Of a DNA stretch of 64,000 nt, positions 35,849-43,865 are shown piece by piece (the stretch's first letter is position 1; every line of letters starts with the position of its first letter). Made by a program: the position numbers and the translations under genes. This DNA is from UBA8079 sp049601915. GTDB taxonomy: Bacteria; Pseudomonadota; Alphaproteobacteria; UBA6615. The notes below the pieces were generated by a model, which worked only from the letters and a program-made list of their open reading frames with translations, ran no database searches and was not told the DNA's origin. The stretch spans positions 372,001-436,000 of the forward strand of contig JBMYRB010000003.1 of NCBI GenBank assembly GCA_049601915.1, read 5' to 3'.

Positions 35849-36637
35849 TCAGACGTCAATGAACTCCAGGACGCTCGAGACGAACGCATCCTTGGCCTGG
35901 ATCTGGGGACAATGTCCGCAATCGGGAATCTCAACCAACCGCGATCCCGAAATGCCCTGATGCAACGCGTAGGACATGGCAGGCGGCGTTGTTGCGTCGT
36001 CCATCCCGATCATCACCATGGTTTCATTCTTGATGCCACCGATCTCGTCGGCCATTTCAACCTTTGCCAAGGCTCGCGCCGTCGCGGCGAAGGCCGCCGG
36101 GTCGGCGCTCGCAAGCGCGTCCTTGCGTTCCGCAATCACGTCGGGATTGGCATCGATATAGGGCTGCGGGAACATGCGCAGGATCGCGGCATCGAGCACC
36201 GCTTCCATCCCGTCGGCCTCGACCTTCTCGGCAAGAATGTGCAGCGGCTTTTTCGCCGCTTCGGGAAACCCCGTACCGGTGTCGGCGAGGATCAGTTTGC
36301 CGAAACGGTCACCGTGATTGATCCCAAGGGCAACACACATAAACCCGCCTGCGCCGTTGCCAAGCAGGGACGTGTCATCGGGAAGTCCGGCGCCATCCAT
36401 GACGCCCGCAAGGAAATCGGCGAACTCGCGCACGTCGGGGGTTGCGTTGGCCAGCGGCGGGGTCGCGCCGTAGCCCGGTAGATTGGGCACCGTCACCCGG
36501 TGCTTCGCCGCCAGTTCCGGCAGCGCCCGGTCGAACGCGGATCGTTCGGCGAGCAACGAGTGAACCAGAAGAAGGTCTGGACCCTCCCCGACCTGAACAA
36601 CATCCGCATTCGCCACGTCCAGCTGACGCACGTCCAT
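35849..36637 (-). CDS. Alpha/beta-hydrolase-fold protein with Gly in the nucleophile position
   Basis: The 262-residue protein has an alpha/beta hydrolase outline: LLLVHSLLAERSAF near residues 22-35, VPNLPGYGATPPL, the nucleophile elbow LLGNGAGGFMCVALG, an acid loop MIGMDDATTPPAMS and the late His in IPDCGHCPQIQ. The elbow usually reads G-x-S-x-G; here residue 95 is Gly (codon at 36353-36355, GGC), one base from a Ser AGC. As read, the protein lacks the catalytic serine. The start at 36637 follows a GGGGGG site. It lies 32 bp after the XRE-cupin regulator and 187 bp before hyuA. Confidence 0.82.
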   Translation of the reverse strand: MDVRQLDVANADVVQVGEGPDLLLVHSLLAERSAFDRALPELAAKHRVTVPNLPGYGATPPLANATPDVREFADFLAGVMDGAGLPDDTSLLGNGAGGFMCVALGINHGDRFGKLILADTGTGFPEAAKKPLHILAEKVEADGMEAVLDAAILRMFPQPYIDANPDVIAERKDALASADPAAFAATARALAKVEMADEIGGIKNETMVMIGMDDATTPPAMSYALHQGISGSRLVEIPDCGHCPQIQAKDAFVSSVLEFIDV

Positions 36638-36669
36638 GAACTTCCCCCCCAAATTATTATCGTTGTTGT

Positions 36670-37323
36670 TCAGCAATCCTGATTCAGGATCGCCTCAGCC
36701 ATCGACGCACCGTCTTCTTTTCCAACCGGCGCCGGGCCGAGCCAGACCATAAGAATGTCGGCGTCCTTTCCATCGAGTGCCACCAGCGTGTGGGCCATCG
36801 TGCTGTCAAGATAGGCGCTATCACCCTTATCGAGACGTACCGGGCTGTAATGTTCCGTATGGACTTCGATGGCGCCATTCAACACGAAGAAAAACTCTTC
36901 GCCGCCGTGGCTGACCATGCCGTCGAGAGGACTGGGCTCGTTGGCCTTGACCCGTTCGATCAGCGGCGTCATGCGCTTGCGACGCAACTCGGAGCACAAG
37001 GCAAACATATCGTATTTAGGGGTCGAGCGGAAAACCGTATCCGACTTCCGGCTGACGGTCATGCGCGCCGAAACGCTGCTTTCATCATCCTTCAACGTCA
37101 CGAGGTCGCCGAGTGATATCTGCAAACCCTCCGCCAAGCGCATCAGATTCGCGAATGTCGGTGACACCTGATCGTTTTCAATTTTGGACAGAGCAGAAAT
37201 GGACAGGCCCGTCGCTTCCGAGACTTCGGCTAGGGTGCTGCTCTGAGCCTTGCGAAGCGCACGCACTTTGGCCCCGAGGGTCGGCCCGTTAATCGACCCG
37301 GTGTCGGTGCGTAGATCATCCAT
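36670..37323 (-). CDS. XRE-cupin transcriptional regulator (HTH + cupin sensor)
   Basis: The 217-residue protein starts at 37323 (MDDLRTDTGSINGP) with GGAG upstream. Residues about 15-70 form the XRE helix-turn-helix (KVRALRKAQSSTLAEVSEAT, GLSISALSKIENDQVSPT), and the C-terminal half is a cupin that may bind a small effector (EEFFFVLNGAIEVHTEHYSP). Such proteins often control polyamine or amino-acid catabolism. It is divergent from the AT-rich ABC operon and precedes the hydrolase and hyu genes, so it could control both sides. The tandem repeat at 37505-37550 is the likely operator. Confidence 0.9.
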   Translation of the reverse strand: MDDLRTDTGSINGPTLGAKVRALRKAQSSTLAEVSEATGLSISALSKIENDQVSPTFANLMRLAEGLQISLGDLVTLKDDESSVSARMTVSRKSDTVFRSTPKYDMFALCSELRRKRMTPLIERVKANEPSPLDGMVSHGGEEFFFVLNGAIEVHTEHYSPVRLDKGDSAYLDSTMAHTLVALDGKDADILMVWLGPAPVGKEDGASMAEAILNQDC

Positions 37324-37650
37324 ACCACTTCTCCAACAATTCTTCGGCTCAATTAACAGCGCGACTCGCCCTTTCACAACTGTCGGAACGTCACAACAGC
37401 TGGGTCAAATGCGCGTGATGCACCTCCGCCTTCGAATCAAAATCAGGAGGCGTGTTCCCCTGGTCCGTCAACCTCCCACTAGTCACGGTCAACCTTTTTA
37501 ATTTAAGAAAATTTACCTTATAATACACAAGAAAAGTTTTCTTATAGTACAAAAGTGTTGTAACGTTTCGACACAAGCCGCTGATCTGCGGTTACCTAAA
37601 AACCGGATTGACACAGTAGTGTTACGGATAGGAACTGGGAGGAGATTTCA
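37324..37650. promoter_or_regulatory. Divergent promoter region between XRE-cupin gene and ABC importer
   Basis: This 327-bp stretch has no gene. It shifts from GC-rich to AT-rich near 37500. TATAAT at 37519-37524 could be a -10 box for the ABC operon, and the repeat pair at 37505-37550 overlaps it, which would suit repression by the adjacent XRE-cupin regulator. The -35 element is not clear. A TTGACA at 37608-37613 has no good partner before the ATG. Confidence 0.45.
37505..37550. repeat. Imperfect tandem 22-bp direct repeat, candidate operator
   Basis: Bases 37505-37526 and 37529-37550 match at about 18 of 22 positions with two bases between. Both begin AAGAAAA and end CTTATAxTAC. The second copy also holds a perfect inverted repeat, AAGAAAA-G-TTTTCTT (37529-37543). 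Head-to-tail sites about two helical turns apart, overlapping a TATAAT, suit two regulator dimers on one face of the DNA. Confidence 0.6.
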
Positions 37651-39099
37651 ATGAGTGAAGATAATATGAAGATTTCACGCCGAAAGGCGCTGAAAGCGGG
37701 GGCGGCAGCGGCAGCTGTAGGTGCTGTCGGCACGGCTATCCCCGGAAAGGCAATTGCAGGCGCTGAAGAAGACGCGATTATTGCCGCAGCAAAGAAGGCT
37801 TTCCCGAACGGGCAGGATCTCACAGGCATAATGTGGTCAAACTATCAGCGCGCTGTGCAGCCAGTTCGGCAAGAATTCGCTGCCGCAACGAATATCGACA
37901 TCAAGAAAATGCAGGACATTTCGGTGTTTGATATTCCAGCTCGCGCAATGGCAGAAGCGCTCTCAAAGTCTGGCGAGTTTGACTTCTTCCACATGGATTC
38001 AAATATGATTCCATCGCTCGCTTCTGCAGGGCTATTGGCCCCGTTGGACGAGTACATGAAGAAGGCCAATTTTAAGCTCAATGCTGTTGGCGATTTTGCC
38101 AAACTCATGACTTACAAAGGTAAGACCTACGGTATCCCAACAGACGGCAACGTGATGGTCCAGTTCATGCGCAAGGACCTCATGGAAGATCCCGAAGAGC
38201 GCAAGGCTTTTGCCGATAAGCACGGCAAGGAAATGGCTTGGCCGGAGACTTGGGAAGATGAGCTCGAGCTCTACAAGCATTTCCACCCTCGATATCATTC
38301 TGGCAACCTGCGGGATCGCGGCTCGTCCTTGGCTTGGTGGTACATGTATCTCTACAGCGCCGGCGGCTTCCCGTTCACGGATGACGGAGACCCCAATATT
38401 GATAATGATGCGGGTGAATACGCGGTAGAAACCTACTTAAAGTACAAGGAGGTTTCGCACCCCGAGGCACCCGGTTGGGGAACACCGCAGATGATTCCGC
38501 GAATCGTAGGCGGCAACGTCTTCGCATGCCAATACTGGGACGGTATCATTGCCTTGGCGGAAAACCCGAAAAAATCAAAAACAACGGGTAAATGGGCCTA
38601 CGGTCAAATTCCAGGGTCACGACATTCTGGCAAGTTAATTAAGCGCTCGGTCTCAACGCCAGTAGTTAGTTTCTTGATGAATAAGCATAGCCCCCGAAAA
38701 GAGGCGATGGCTTATCTCGCGATGTATAGCGCTACCGGGAAAAACTCCGACGTTGTAACGGGCGATCGGGTAAACACGTTCCATGATCCGTGGCATGTAG
38801 ATGCCTTTAAGGATGGTTCGCTGTCGCAAACCGCTTACACTCCGGGTGGCGTCAAAGGCATCAATGAATGTCTTCAGGTTACATGCCCTGCCCTGTTTGT
38901 TACTGGTCTGCTCGAGTTCGAAACTGAGCTAAAGCGTAACCTCTCCGAGGCTTACACTGGTGGCAAGTCCGCTAAGGCTGTGAATAAAGACACAACCGAT
39001 GCATGGGCGCGAGCTGCTCGGCGCATTGGCAAGCGGCGTCTCAAAGAAGAGATTGCTACTTATAAGTCGCTGATGCCGTCACGAGACGTGCCGGTTTAA
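37651..39099 (+). CDS. ABC-importer extracellular solute-binding protein (family 1, Tat-exported)
   Basis: The 482-residue protein begins MSEDNMKISRRKALKAG, a twin-arginine (Tat) signal, followed by an alanine-rich core and cleavage near AIAGAEED. The mature part resembles maltose/glycerol-3-phosphate-type binding proteins (family 1): QFMRKDLMEDPEERKAFADK, LAWWYMYLYSAGGFPF and the QTAYTPGGVKGINE region. GGAGGAG before ATG 37651 is a strong site. Gene and operon are AT-rich compared with the surroundings. A sugar, polyol or related compound is the likely ligand. A large hairpin follows before the permease genes. Confidence 0.88.
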   Translation: MSEDNMKISRRKALKAGAAAAAVGAVGTAIPGKAIAGAEEDAIIAAAKKAFPNGQDLTGIMWSNYQRAVQPVRQEFAAATNIDIKKMQDISVFDIPARAMAEALSKSGEFDFFHMDSNMIPSLASAGLLAPLDEYMKKANFKLNAVGDFAKLMTYKGKTYGIPTDGNVMVQFMRKDLMEDPEERKAFADKHGKEMAWPETWEDELELYKHFHPRYHSGNLRDRGSSLAWWYMYLYSAGGFPFTDDGDPNIDNDAGEYAVETYLKYKEVSHPEAPGWGTPQMIPRIVGGNVFACQYWDGIIALAENPKKSKTTGKWAYGQIPGSRHSGKLIKRSVSTPVVSFLMNKHSPRKEAMAYLAMYSATGKNSDVVTGDRVNTFHDPWHVDAFKDGSLSQTAYTPGGVKGINECLQVTCPALFVTGLLEFETELKRNLSEAYTGGKSAKAVNKDTTDAWARAARRIGKRRLKEEIATYKSLMPSRDVPV

Positions 39100-39121
39100 G
39101 CTTTCAGCTTTACAAAACAGG

Positions 39122-39154
39122 TAACCCCAAGGTGCTCTTCGCACCTTGGGGTTA
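39122..39154 (+). terminator. Perfect 14-bp hairpin between solute-binding protein and permease genes
   Basis: TAACCCCAAGGTGC (39122-39135) and GCACCTTGGGGTTA (39141-39154) are exact reverse complements with a TCTTC loop. No T run follows directly. Such hairpins usually stabilise the upstream mRNA or attenuate it, giving more binding protein than permease. Confidence 0.75.
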
Positions 39155-39182
39155 TCACGTCGTTTTTCTGTGAGGGGCACTC

Positions 39183-40190
39183 ATGTCCACGATCGATACG
39201 TCAATTAACCCTGTTGACGCAAAGCCGTTAAACAATCGTCAGTTCACGCGCGAACAAGGAATTCGAAGGTTTAAGTGGACTGTTCTGAGCCCACTTATTC
39301 TCTTAATGGCTTTTTTGCTTTTACCGGCTTTTCTTTTACAGGGCTATTTCTCATTTTTTGCCTTTTCGATCTTTGATGCCGGCGACGATGCGGGTTTTTC
39401 CTCGTACTTTAAGGCCTCAACTTGGGTTGGCCTTGACCTTTGGAAAGACGCCCTCACTGATACCAAATTCTTGAACGCGATAATTCGATCCCTGCTTTTT
39501 TCTGCTGGTACAACAGTTTGTTGCTTTGTTTTAGGTTTTGGTCTGGCACTCCTCATGTATCGCCCGTTTCGAGGACAGGGTTTTTACTACGTATTTTTTA
39601 TATTACCGATGCTTACCGTTCCAATTGTCATCGCTTACACCGGCGAGATGATCCTTTATCAGAATGGTCCTCTGAACGACATTCTAAGCCGGATCACCGG
39701 TCAGCGCGTTATGTTTCAATTCCTTTATGCAAAAGAGGTGGCGCTGACCACTATCATGTTCTTGGAGACATGGAATTGGACGCCTTTCAGCTTTATTATC
39801 ATGATGGCTGGTCTAGCATCCCTTCCAAAAGAACCTCAAGAAGCTGCGCAAATCCTAGGCGCAAGCCGCATACGAATTTTTTGGGAAGTTCAGGTGCCCC
39901 TGCTTCGCCCAGTTATTTTGTTGGCCCTCATTTTAAGGTTTCTGGAGGCTATGGCGGAATTCCCGAAAACTTGGGGCCTTCTTCAAGGCGGACCAGGTTC
40001 CGCAACGGAAACAATTCCGGTCTATATTTTTCTCAACGCTTGGCAATACTTCGACATCTCCTACGGCGCCGTCCTGTCGTACATTGTCATGTTCCTGATG
40101 ATATTCATCATCATGAGCGCCATTTGGTTGCTACGGCGTGAAAAGAAGAACCTCGACGACATGTATCAAGCCCCCAGACAGGAGGCCTAG
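39183..40190 (+). CDS. ABC-importer inner-membrane permease 1 (MalF type)
   Basis: The 335-residue protein has about six membrane segments and the EAA loop MAGLASLPKEPQEAAQILGA (EAA-x3-G type) that docks the ATPase. It belongs to the sugar/polyol permease group. It pairs with the next gene, six bases downstream, and follows the binding-protein gene after the hairpin. Codons are AT-rich (a hand count of bases 39301-39360 gives about 33% G+C). Together with the ATPase at 41084 the cluster is a complete importer. Confidence 0.92.
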   Translation: MSTIDTSINPVDAKPLNNRQFTREQGIRRFKWTVLSPLILLMAFLLLPAFLLQGYFSFFAFSIFDAGDDAGFSSYFKASTWVGLDLWKDALTDTKFLNAIIRSLLFSAGTTVCCFVLGFGLALLMYRPFRGQGFYYVFFILPMLTVPIVIAYTGEMILYQNGPLNDILSRITGQRVMFQFLYAKEVALTTIMFLETWNWTPFSFIIMMAGLASLPKEPQEAAQILGASRIRIFWEVQVPLLRPVILLALILRFLEAMAEFPKTWGLLQGGPGSATETIPVYIFLNAWQYFDISYGAVLSYIVMFLMIFIIMSAIWLLRREKKNLDDMYQAPRQEA

Positions 40191-40195
40191 TCAGA

Positions 40196-41077
40196 ATGGC
40201 AATGACAAAATCACAGCGCCAATTATGCTTCTCGGTATTCCGTTACGTTGTTTTGACGTTCTGGCTGCTAGTTGTAGCGTTTCCAATCTTTTGGATGATT
40301 GGCACTTCGTTCAAACCGGATATTGAGTGGTTCGCTTGGCCTCCGGTCTACATCACTGAAAACGGCACACTGCAGAATTATTTAGTTGTTTGGGCCGATG
40401 CGTCCGAATATTCCGAATCAGTGCATACGCAATCGCTTCAACGGCCATGGGAAGCTTTAGGAAACAGCACGCTAATATCATTAATATCAACGACGTTAGC
40501 CGTCCTTTTTGGGGCCGTTCTGGCCTACGGTGTTTCCCGCTATCAAATTCTATCCGAAGGGCGGATGTTCCAGCTTCTTATGTTGCGGATGGTTCCGCCG
40601 ATTGTCCTTATCGCTCCAATATCTATTTGGTATCGAGCTCTAGATTTGTTGGATAGCGTTCCCGGATTAGTGATGCTTTATTTCATCACGACGCTTCCTT
40701 ATGCCGTCTGGATGTCCAAGAGTTTCATAGATGAAGTCCCTCGCGAAATGGAGCAGGCTGCCGAGATTTTAGGTGCCAGTAAGTGGCGGACAATCTGGGA
40801 AGTGGTCCTGCCGCTCGTCCGGTCGGGCTTGGTCGCAACATTCCTGTTTATTTTGATACTCACGTGGAGTGAGTATCTGATGGCATTACTCTTGTCGAAG
40901 ACCAATGTGGTAACACTCCCCATCGAGCTCTCTAAGTATCAGGGCTCTACGGAAGGACGTGTCTATGGCCGTCAAGCGGCACTATCTGTTGGCATAACCC
41001 TGCCACTCATTTTGGTCGGCATAATAATCCGCAAACATCTTGTTAGAGGGTTTAGTTTCGGAATGGTGAGGAGATAA
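40196..41077 (+). CDS. ABC-importer inner-membrane permease 2 (MalG type)
   Basis: The 293-residue protein is the second membrane subunit, with six hydrophobic segments (the first at about residues 13-33) and the coupling loop FIDEVPREMEQAAEILGAS. The stretch NSTLISLISTTLAVLFGAVL is typical of MalG-like proteins. It lies 5 bp after permease 1 and 6 bp before the ATPase, so all are translated from one mRNA. AT-rich codon use continues here. Confidence 0.92.
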   Translation: MAMTKSQRQLCFSVFRYVVLTFWLLVVAFPIFWMIGTSFKPDIEWFAWPPVYITENGTLQNYLVVWADASEYSESVHTQSLQRPWEALGNSTLISLISTTLAVLFGAVLAYGVSRYQILSEGRMFQLLMLRMVPPIVLIAPISIWYRALDLLDSVPGLVMLYFITTLPYAVWMSKSFIDEVPREMEQAAEILGASKWRTIWEVVLPLVRSGLVATFLFILILTWSEYLMALLLSKTNVVTLPIELSKYQGSTEGRVYGRQAALSVGITLPLILVGIIIRKHLVRGFSFGMVRR

Positions 41078-41083
41078 CTAGCT

Positions 41084-42160
41084 GTGTCTCATATAGAACT
41101 AAAAAATCTGCGTAAAGAATTTGGCAGCCTAGTAGCTGTTAACGACTTGAATCTTACGATTGAAGATGGGGAGTTCATCGTTTTCGTAGGGCCCTCTGGT
41201 TGCGGCAAAACGACAACACTACGGATGATCGCCGGATTCGAAGACCCGACTTCAGGCGATATAACGATTGATGGAAAAGTCGTTAACGAACTGGAACCAA
41301 GAGATCGCGATCTCGGCATGGTCTTTCAGAGCCATGCTTTGTTCCCACACAAGAATGTCGCCGACAACATCGCGTTTGGACTTCGGATGAAGAAAATTCC
41401 GAAAGACGAACAGGTAGAAAAAGTAAAAGAGGTTTCGGAGCTAGTCCGAATTACTGACCTCCTGAATAAAATGCCGGGGCAGTGTTCTGGAGGCGAGTCC
41501 CAGCGAATTGCATTGGCTCGTACACTTGTTACGGAACCATCCAACTTCCTCCTTGATGAACCACTGTCGAGCCTGGATGCCAAGCTCCGTCGCGAACTGC
41601 GCGCGGAATGCGACCGGCTTCATGACGAGCTGCAGAAAACGTTTATCTACGTTACGCATGATCAAGAAGAGGCCATGACGTTAGCCGACCGGATTGTGGT
41701 GATGAACAAAGGCCGTATTGTACAAATGGGCTCACCGCTGGAAATCTACGGGGACCCGGTCTCTTATTTCGTGGCTGATTTCTTCGGCAATCCTGCTATG
41801 AACCTAGTCGAAGGCGAATTCGTCGCGGGCAACGGTGGTCTTGAATTTAAGAGCCCGCAGTTCGATATTCCGCTACCAGCAAAGTACGCCAATACCTCAC
41901 CTGGCAAGGGAACGCTGGGTATTCGCCCGGAGAATGTCACCATCGGGGCCAATGCCGGTGGCGCCACAATCAACCGGGAAATCGAGCTCGTCGAGCCATT
42001 AGGCAAGGACACCCTGCTCTATTTCGAGACGGAAGCCGAACGTCCTTTTGTTGCCGTCATTGAGGGGACCGAAGTCGTCAAGCGTCACGAGAAGGTCGAT
42101 GTCGGGTTCCCCGACGATGCAATCTTCCTGTTCAACGCTGACGGCGATCGAATCCGCTAG
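41084..42160 (+). CDS. ABC-importer ATPase (MalK/UgpC type, CUT1 family)
   Basis: The 358-residue ATPase starts with a GTG at 41084 (MSHIELKNLRKEFG), since the sequence before it carries GAGGAGA. It has Walker A GPSGCGKTT, the signature CSGGESQRIALARTL, Walker B NFLLDEPLSSLDAKLR and the H-loop YVTHDQEEAMTLAD, then a C-terminal TOBE-like domain (GTLGIRPENVTIGA). It energises the permeases encoded just upstream. Its G+C rises in the last 300 bases, so the AT-rich tract ends inside it. A terminator-like hairpin follows. Confidence 0.95.
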   Translation: MSHIELKNLRKEFGSLVAVNDLNLTIEDGEFIVFVGPSGCGKTTTLRMIAGFEDPTSGDITIDGKVVNELEPRDRDLGMVFQSHALFPHKNVADNIAFGLRMKKIPKDEQVEKVKEVSELVRITDLLNKMPGQCSGGESQRIALARTLVTEPSNFLLDEPLSSLDAKLRRELRAECDRLHDELQKTFIYVTHDQEEAMTLADRIVVMNKGRIVQMGSPLEIYGDPVSYFVADFFGNPAMNLVEGEFVAGNGGLEFKSPQFDIPLPAKYANTSPGKGTLGIRPENVTIGANAGGATINREIELVEPLGKDTLLYFETEAERPFVAVIEGTEVVKRHEKVDVGFPDDAIFLFNADGDRIR

Positions 42161-42184
42161 CGGGATCGAGTAACCGAACACCAC

Positions 42185-42218
42185 AAGCGCCGCGCACCGT
42201 CTCCGGTCCGCGGCGTTT
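42185..42218 (+). terminator. Terminator after the ABC-importer operon
   Basis: AAGCGCCGCG (42185-42194) pairs with CGCGGCGTTT (42209-42218) with one wobble pair, and inner ACCG-TCTC-CGGT extends the stem. It ends in TTTG and lies about 25 bases past the ATPase stop, before the hydrolase gene. Confidence 0.7.
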
Positions 42219-42240
42219 GTATTTCAGGGGGAGAAAGAAC

Positions 42241-43041
42241 ATGCCAGTCGTCAACACCGGCCGCTTCGAAATCAATTTCATCGAGGAAGGCAGCGGGGAA
42301 CCCGTCGTGCTGATCCATGGACTCGCGGGCGATCACACCGCCTGGCTACCACAGGTCGCCGCTCTGAAGGACCGATATCGAGTCATCGCGTTCGACAATC
42401 CCGGCTCCGGCGACAGTTCGCTGGTCACCGAGCCCACCGGGACGGCAGACCTGGCCGATGCCACCATCGGGCTGATGGATCAGCTCGGAATCGACAAGGC
42501 CCAGATCGTCGGTCGCTCGATGGGCGGCGCGGTCGCCCAGCACATGGCATTGAAGACGCCCGAACGTGTCCAGTCGATGGCCCTCGCAGCCTCTTTCGCC
42601 CGACTCGATCCGCTGGGCGCCCAAGTGATAGGCAACCTGCAGCAATTACTTAAATGGCGCCCCGACTGGGCCGAATGGGCACCGCACGCGGTCTTCCTGT
42701 TCGTCTCACCGGGTTTCTTTAACGGCAACCCGGAGCTGATCGAAAAGATCACGGGCTTGGTCAGCGACGACAGCCGCGACATGGCATCCTACGATCACCT
42801 CGCGACGGCCTGCATCGAGCACGACGTGCTCAACCGGCTGCCGGAAATCCAGACCCCGACCCTGGTCATGGGTGGGCGGTTCGACCCGATTTGCTCGATG
42901 ACCGCGCAGAACTGGATGATGGACGGGCTTCCGAACGCCGAACTCGAGGTGTTCGAGGAATCCAGCCATTTCTTTCTCATGGAGGAAGCCCCCCAGGCGC
43001 TGGCCACGATCGAAGCCTGGCTTGCGAAGAACGCCGGCTAG
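42241..43041 (+). CDS. Alpha/beta hydrolase, tandem copy 1
   Basis: The 266-residue hydrolase has the full serine triad pattern: oxyanion motif LIHGLAGDHTAW, nucleophile elbow VGRSMGGAVAQH, the acid region MGGRFDPICSM and the His in FEESSHFFLMEE. The start is ATG 42241 with GGGGGAG upstream. It is nearly the same length as the next gene (also 266 residues), which lies 19 bp downstream, and shares most of its sequence. The pair follows a complete ABC importer, so one substrate may be hydrolysed after uptake. Esters, lactones or dienelactone-like compounds are likely. Confidence 0.92.
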   Translation: MPVVNTGRFEINFIEEGSGEPVVLIHGLAGDHTAWLPQVAALKDRYRVIAFDNPGSGDSSLVTEPTGTADLADATIGLMDQLGIDKAQIVGRSMGGAVAQHMALKTPERVQSMALAASFARLDPLGAQVIGNLQQLLKWRPDWAEWAPHAVFLFVSPGFFNGNPELIEKITGLVSDDSRDMASYDHLATACIEHDVLNRLPEIQTPTLVMGGRFDPICSMTAQNWMMDGLPNAELEVFEESSHFFLMEEAPQALATIEAWLAKNAG

Positions 43042-43060
43042 TTAGAGAAGAGGACCCACC

Positions 43061-43861
43061 ATGCCTATCGTCGAATGCGGTCGCTTTGATGTGAACTACA
43101 TCGAGGAGGGTGACGGCTTCCCGATCGTGCTGATCCATGGTCTGGCCGGCGATCACACCGCCTGGCTGCCTCAGATTGCGGCCTTCAAGGACACCTATCG
43201 CGTGGTCGCTATCGACAATCCGGGTTCTGGTGAGAGTTCGCCGGTCGACGCGCCGTGCACGACCGAGGAACTGGCCGACACCATGCTCGCGCTTATGGAT
43301 AATCTCGGGGTCGATAAGGCACATGTCGTCGGCCGTTCGCTTGGCGGCCTGATCGGCCAGCATATGGCGCTGAAGGCGCCAGACCGTCTCCAATCGCTAA
43401 TCGTCGCAGCATCCACCCCGAAGGTCGATCGGATCGGCAGGCGTATCCTCGAAAATATGCGCGAGGTCCTCGAATGGCGAGACAACTGGGCCGACTGGGC
43501 GCGCCACTCGGCCCATGTGTTTGTGTCACCCGCATTCTATAACGATAACCCGGAGGCAATTGCTAAGATCGAGTTGCTCGTGGGCAACGAGGAACGTAGC
43601 AAGATTTCTTATGTGAACCTAAACCAGACGGCCTTGACCCATGACACTAGCGACTGGCTCGGGGAGATCTCCTGCCCCACGCTGATCATGGCGGGACGTC
43701 AGGATCCGATATGCTCAATGCAGGGCACGGAAGAACTCACAGCTGGGATACCGAACTCAGAAACCGTGGTATTCGAGCAATCCAGCCACTTCTTCCTAAT
43801 GGAAGAGTTCGAGAAGTCGATACAGACGCTGACCGACTGGTTCGCGAAGCACACGCCGTAA
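43061..43861 (+). CDS. Alpha/beta hydrolase, tandem copy 2
   Basis: The 266-residue paralogue has LIHGLAGDHTAWLPQIAAF, the serine elbow VGRSLGGLIGQHMA, the acid site MAGRQDPICSM and the histidine stretch FEQSSHFFLMEEFEK. Like copy 1 it belongs to the homoserine acetyltransferase/3-oxoadipate enol-lactonase branch by general appearance. It ends four bases before the stop of the convergent aminotransferase gene. Conserved catalytic residues in both copies suggest that both are active. Confidence 0.92.
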   Translation: MPIVECGRFDVNYIEEGDGFPIVLIHGLAGDHTAWLPQIAAFKDTYRVVAIDNPGSGESSPVDAPCTTEELADTMLALMDNLGVDKAHVVGRSLGGLIGQHMALKAPDRLQSLIVAASTPKVDRIGRRILENMREVLEWRDNWADWARHSAHVFVSPAFYNDNPEAIAKIELLVGNEERSKISYVNLNQTALTHDTSDWLGEISCPTLIMAGRQDPICSMQGTEELTAGIPNSETVVFEQSSHFFLMEEFEKSIQTLTDWFAKHTP

Positions 43862-43865
43862 GTGA

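Noticed and set aside
37608..37613. TTGACA as the -35 of the ABC operon
   Set aside because: No acceptable -10 follows at 16-18 bases before the ATG; the region is too close to the ribosome site.
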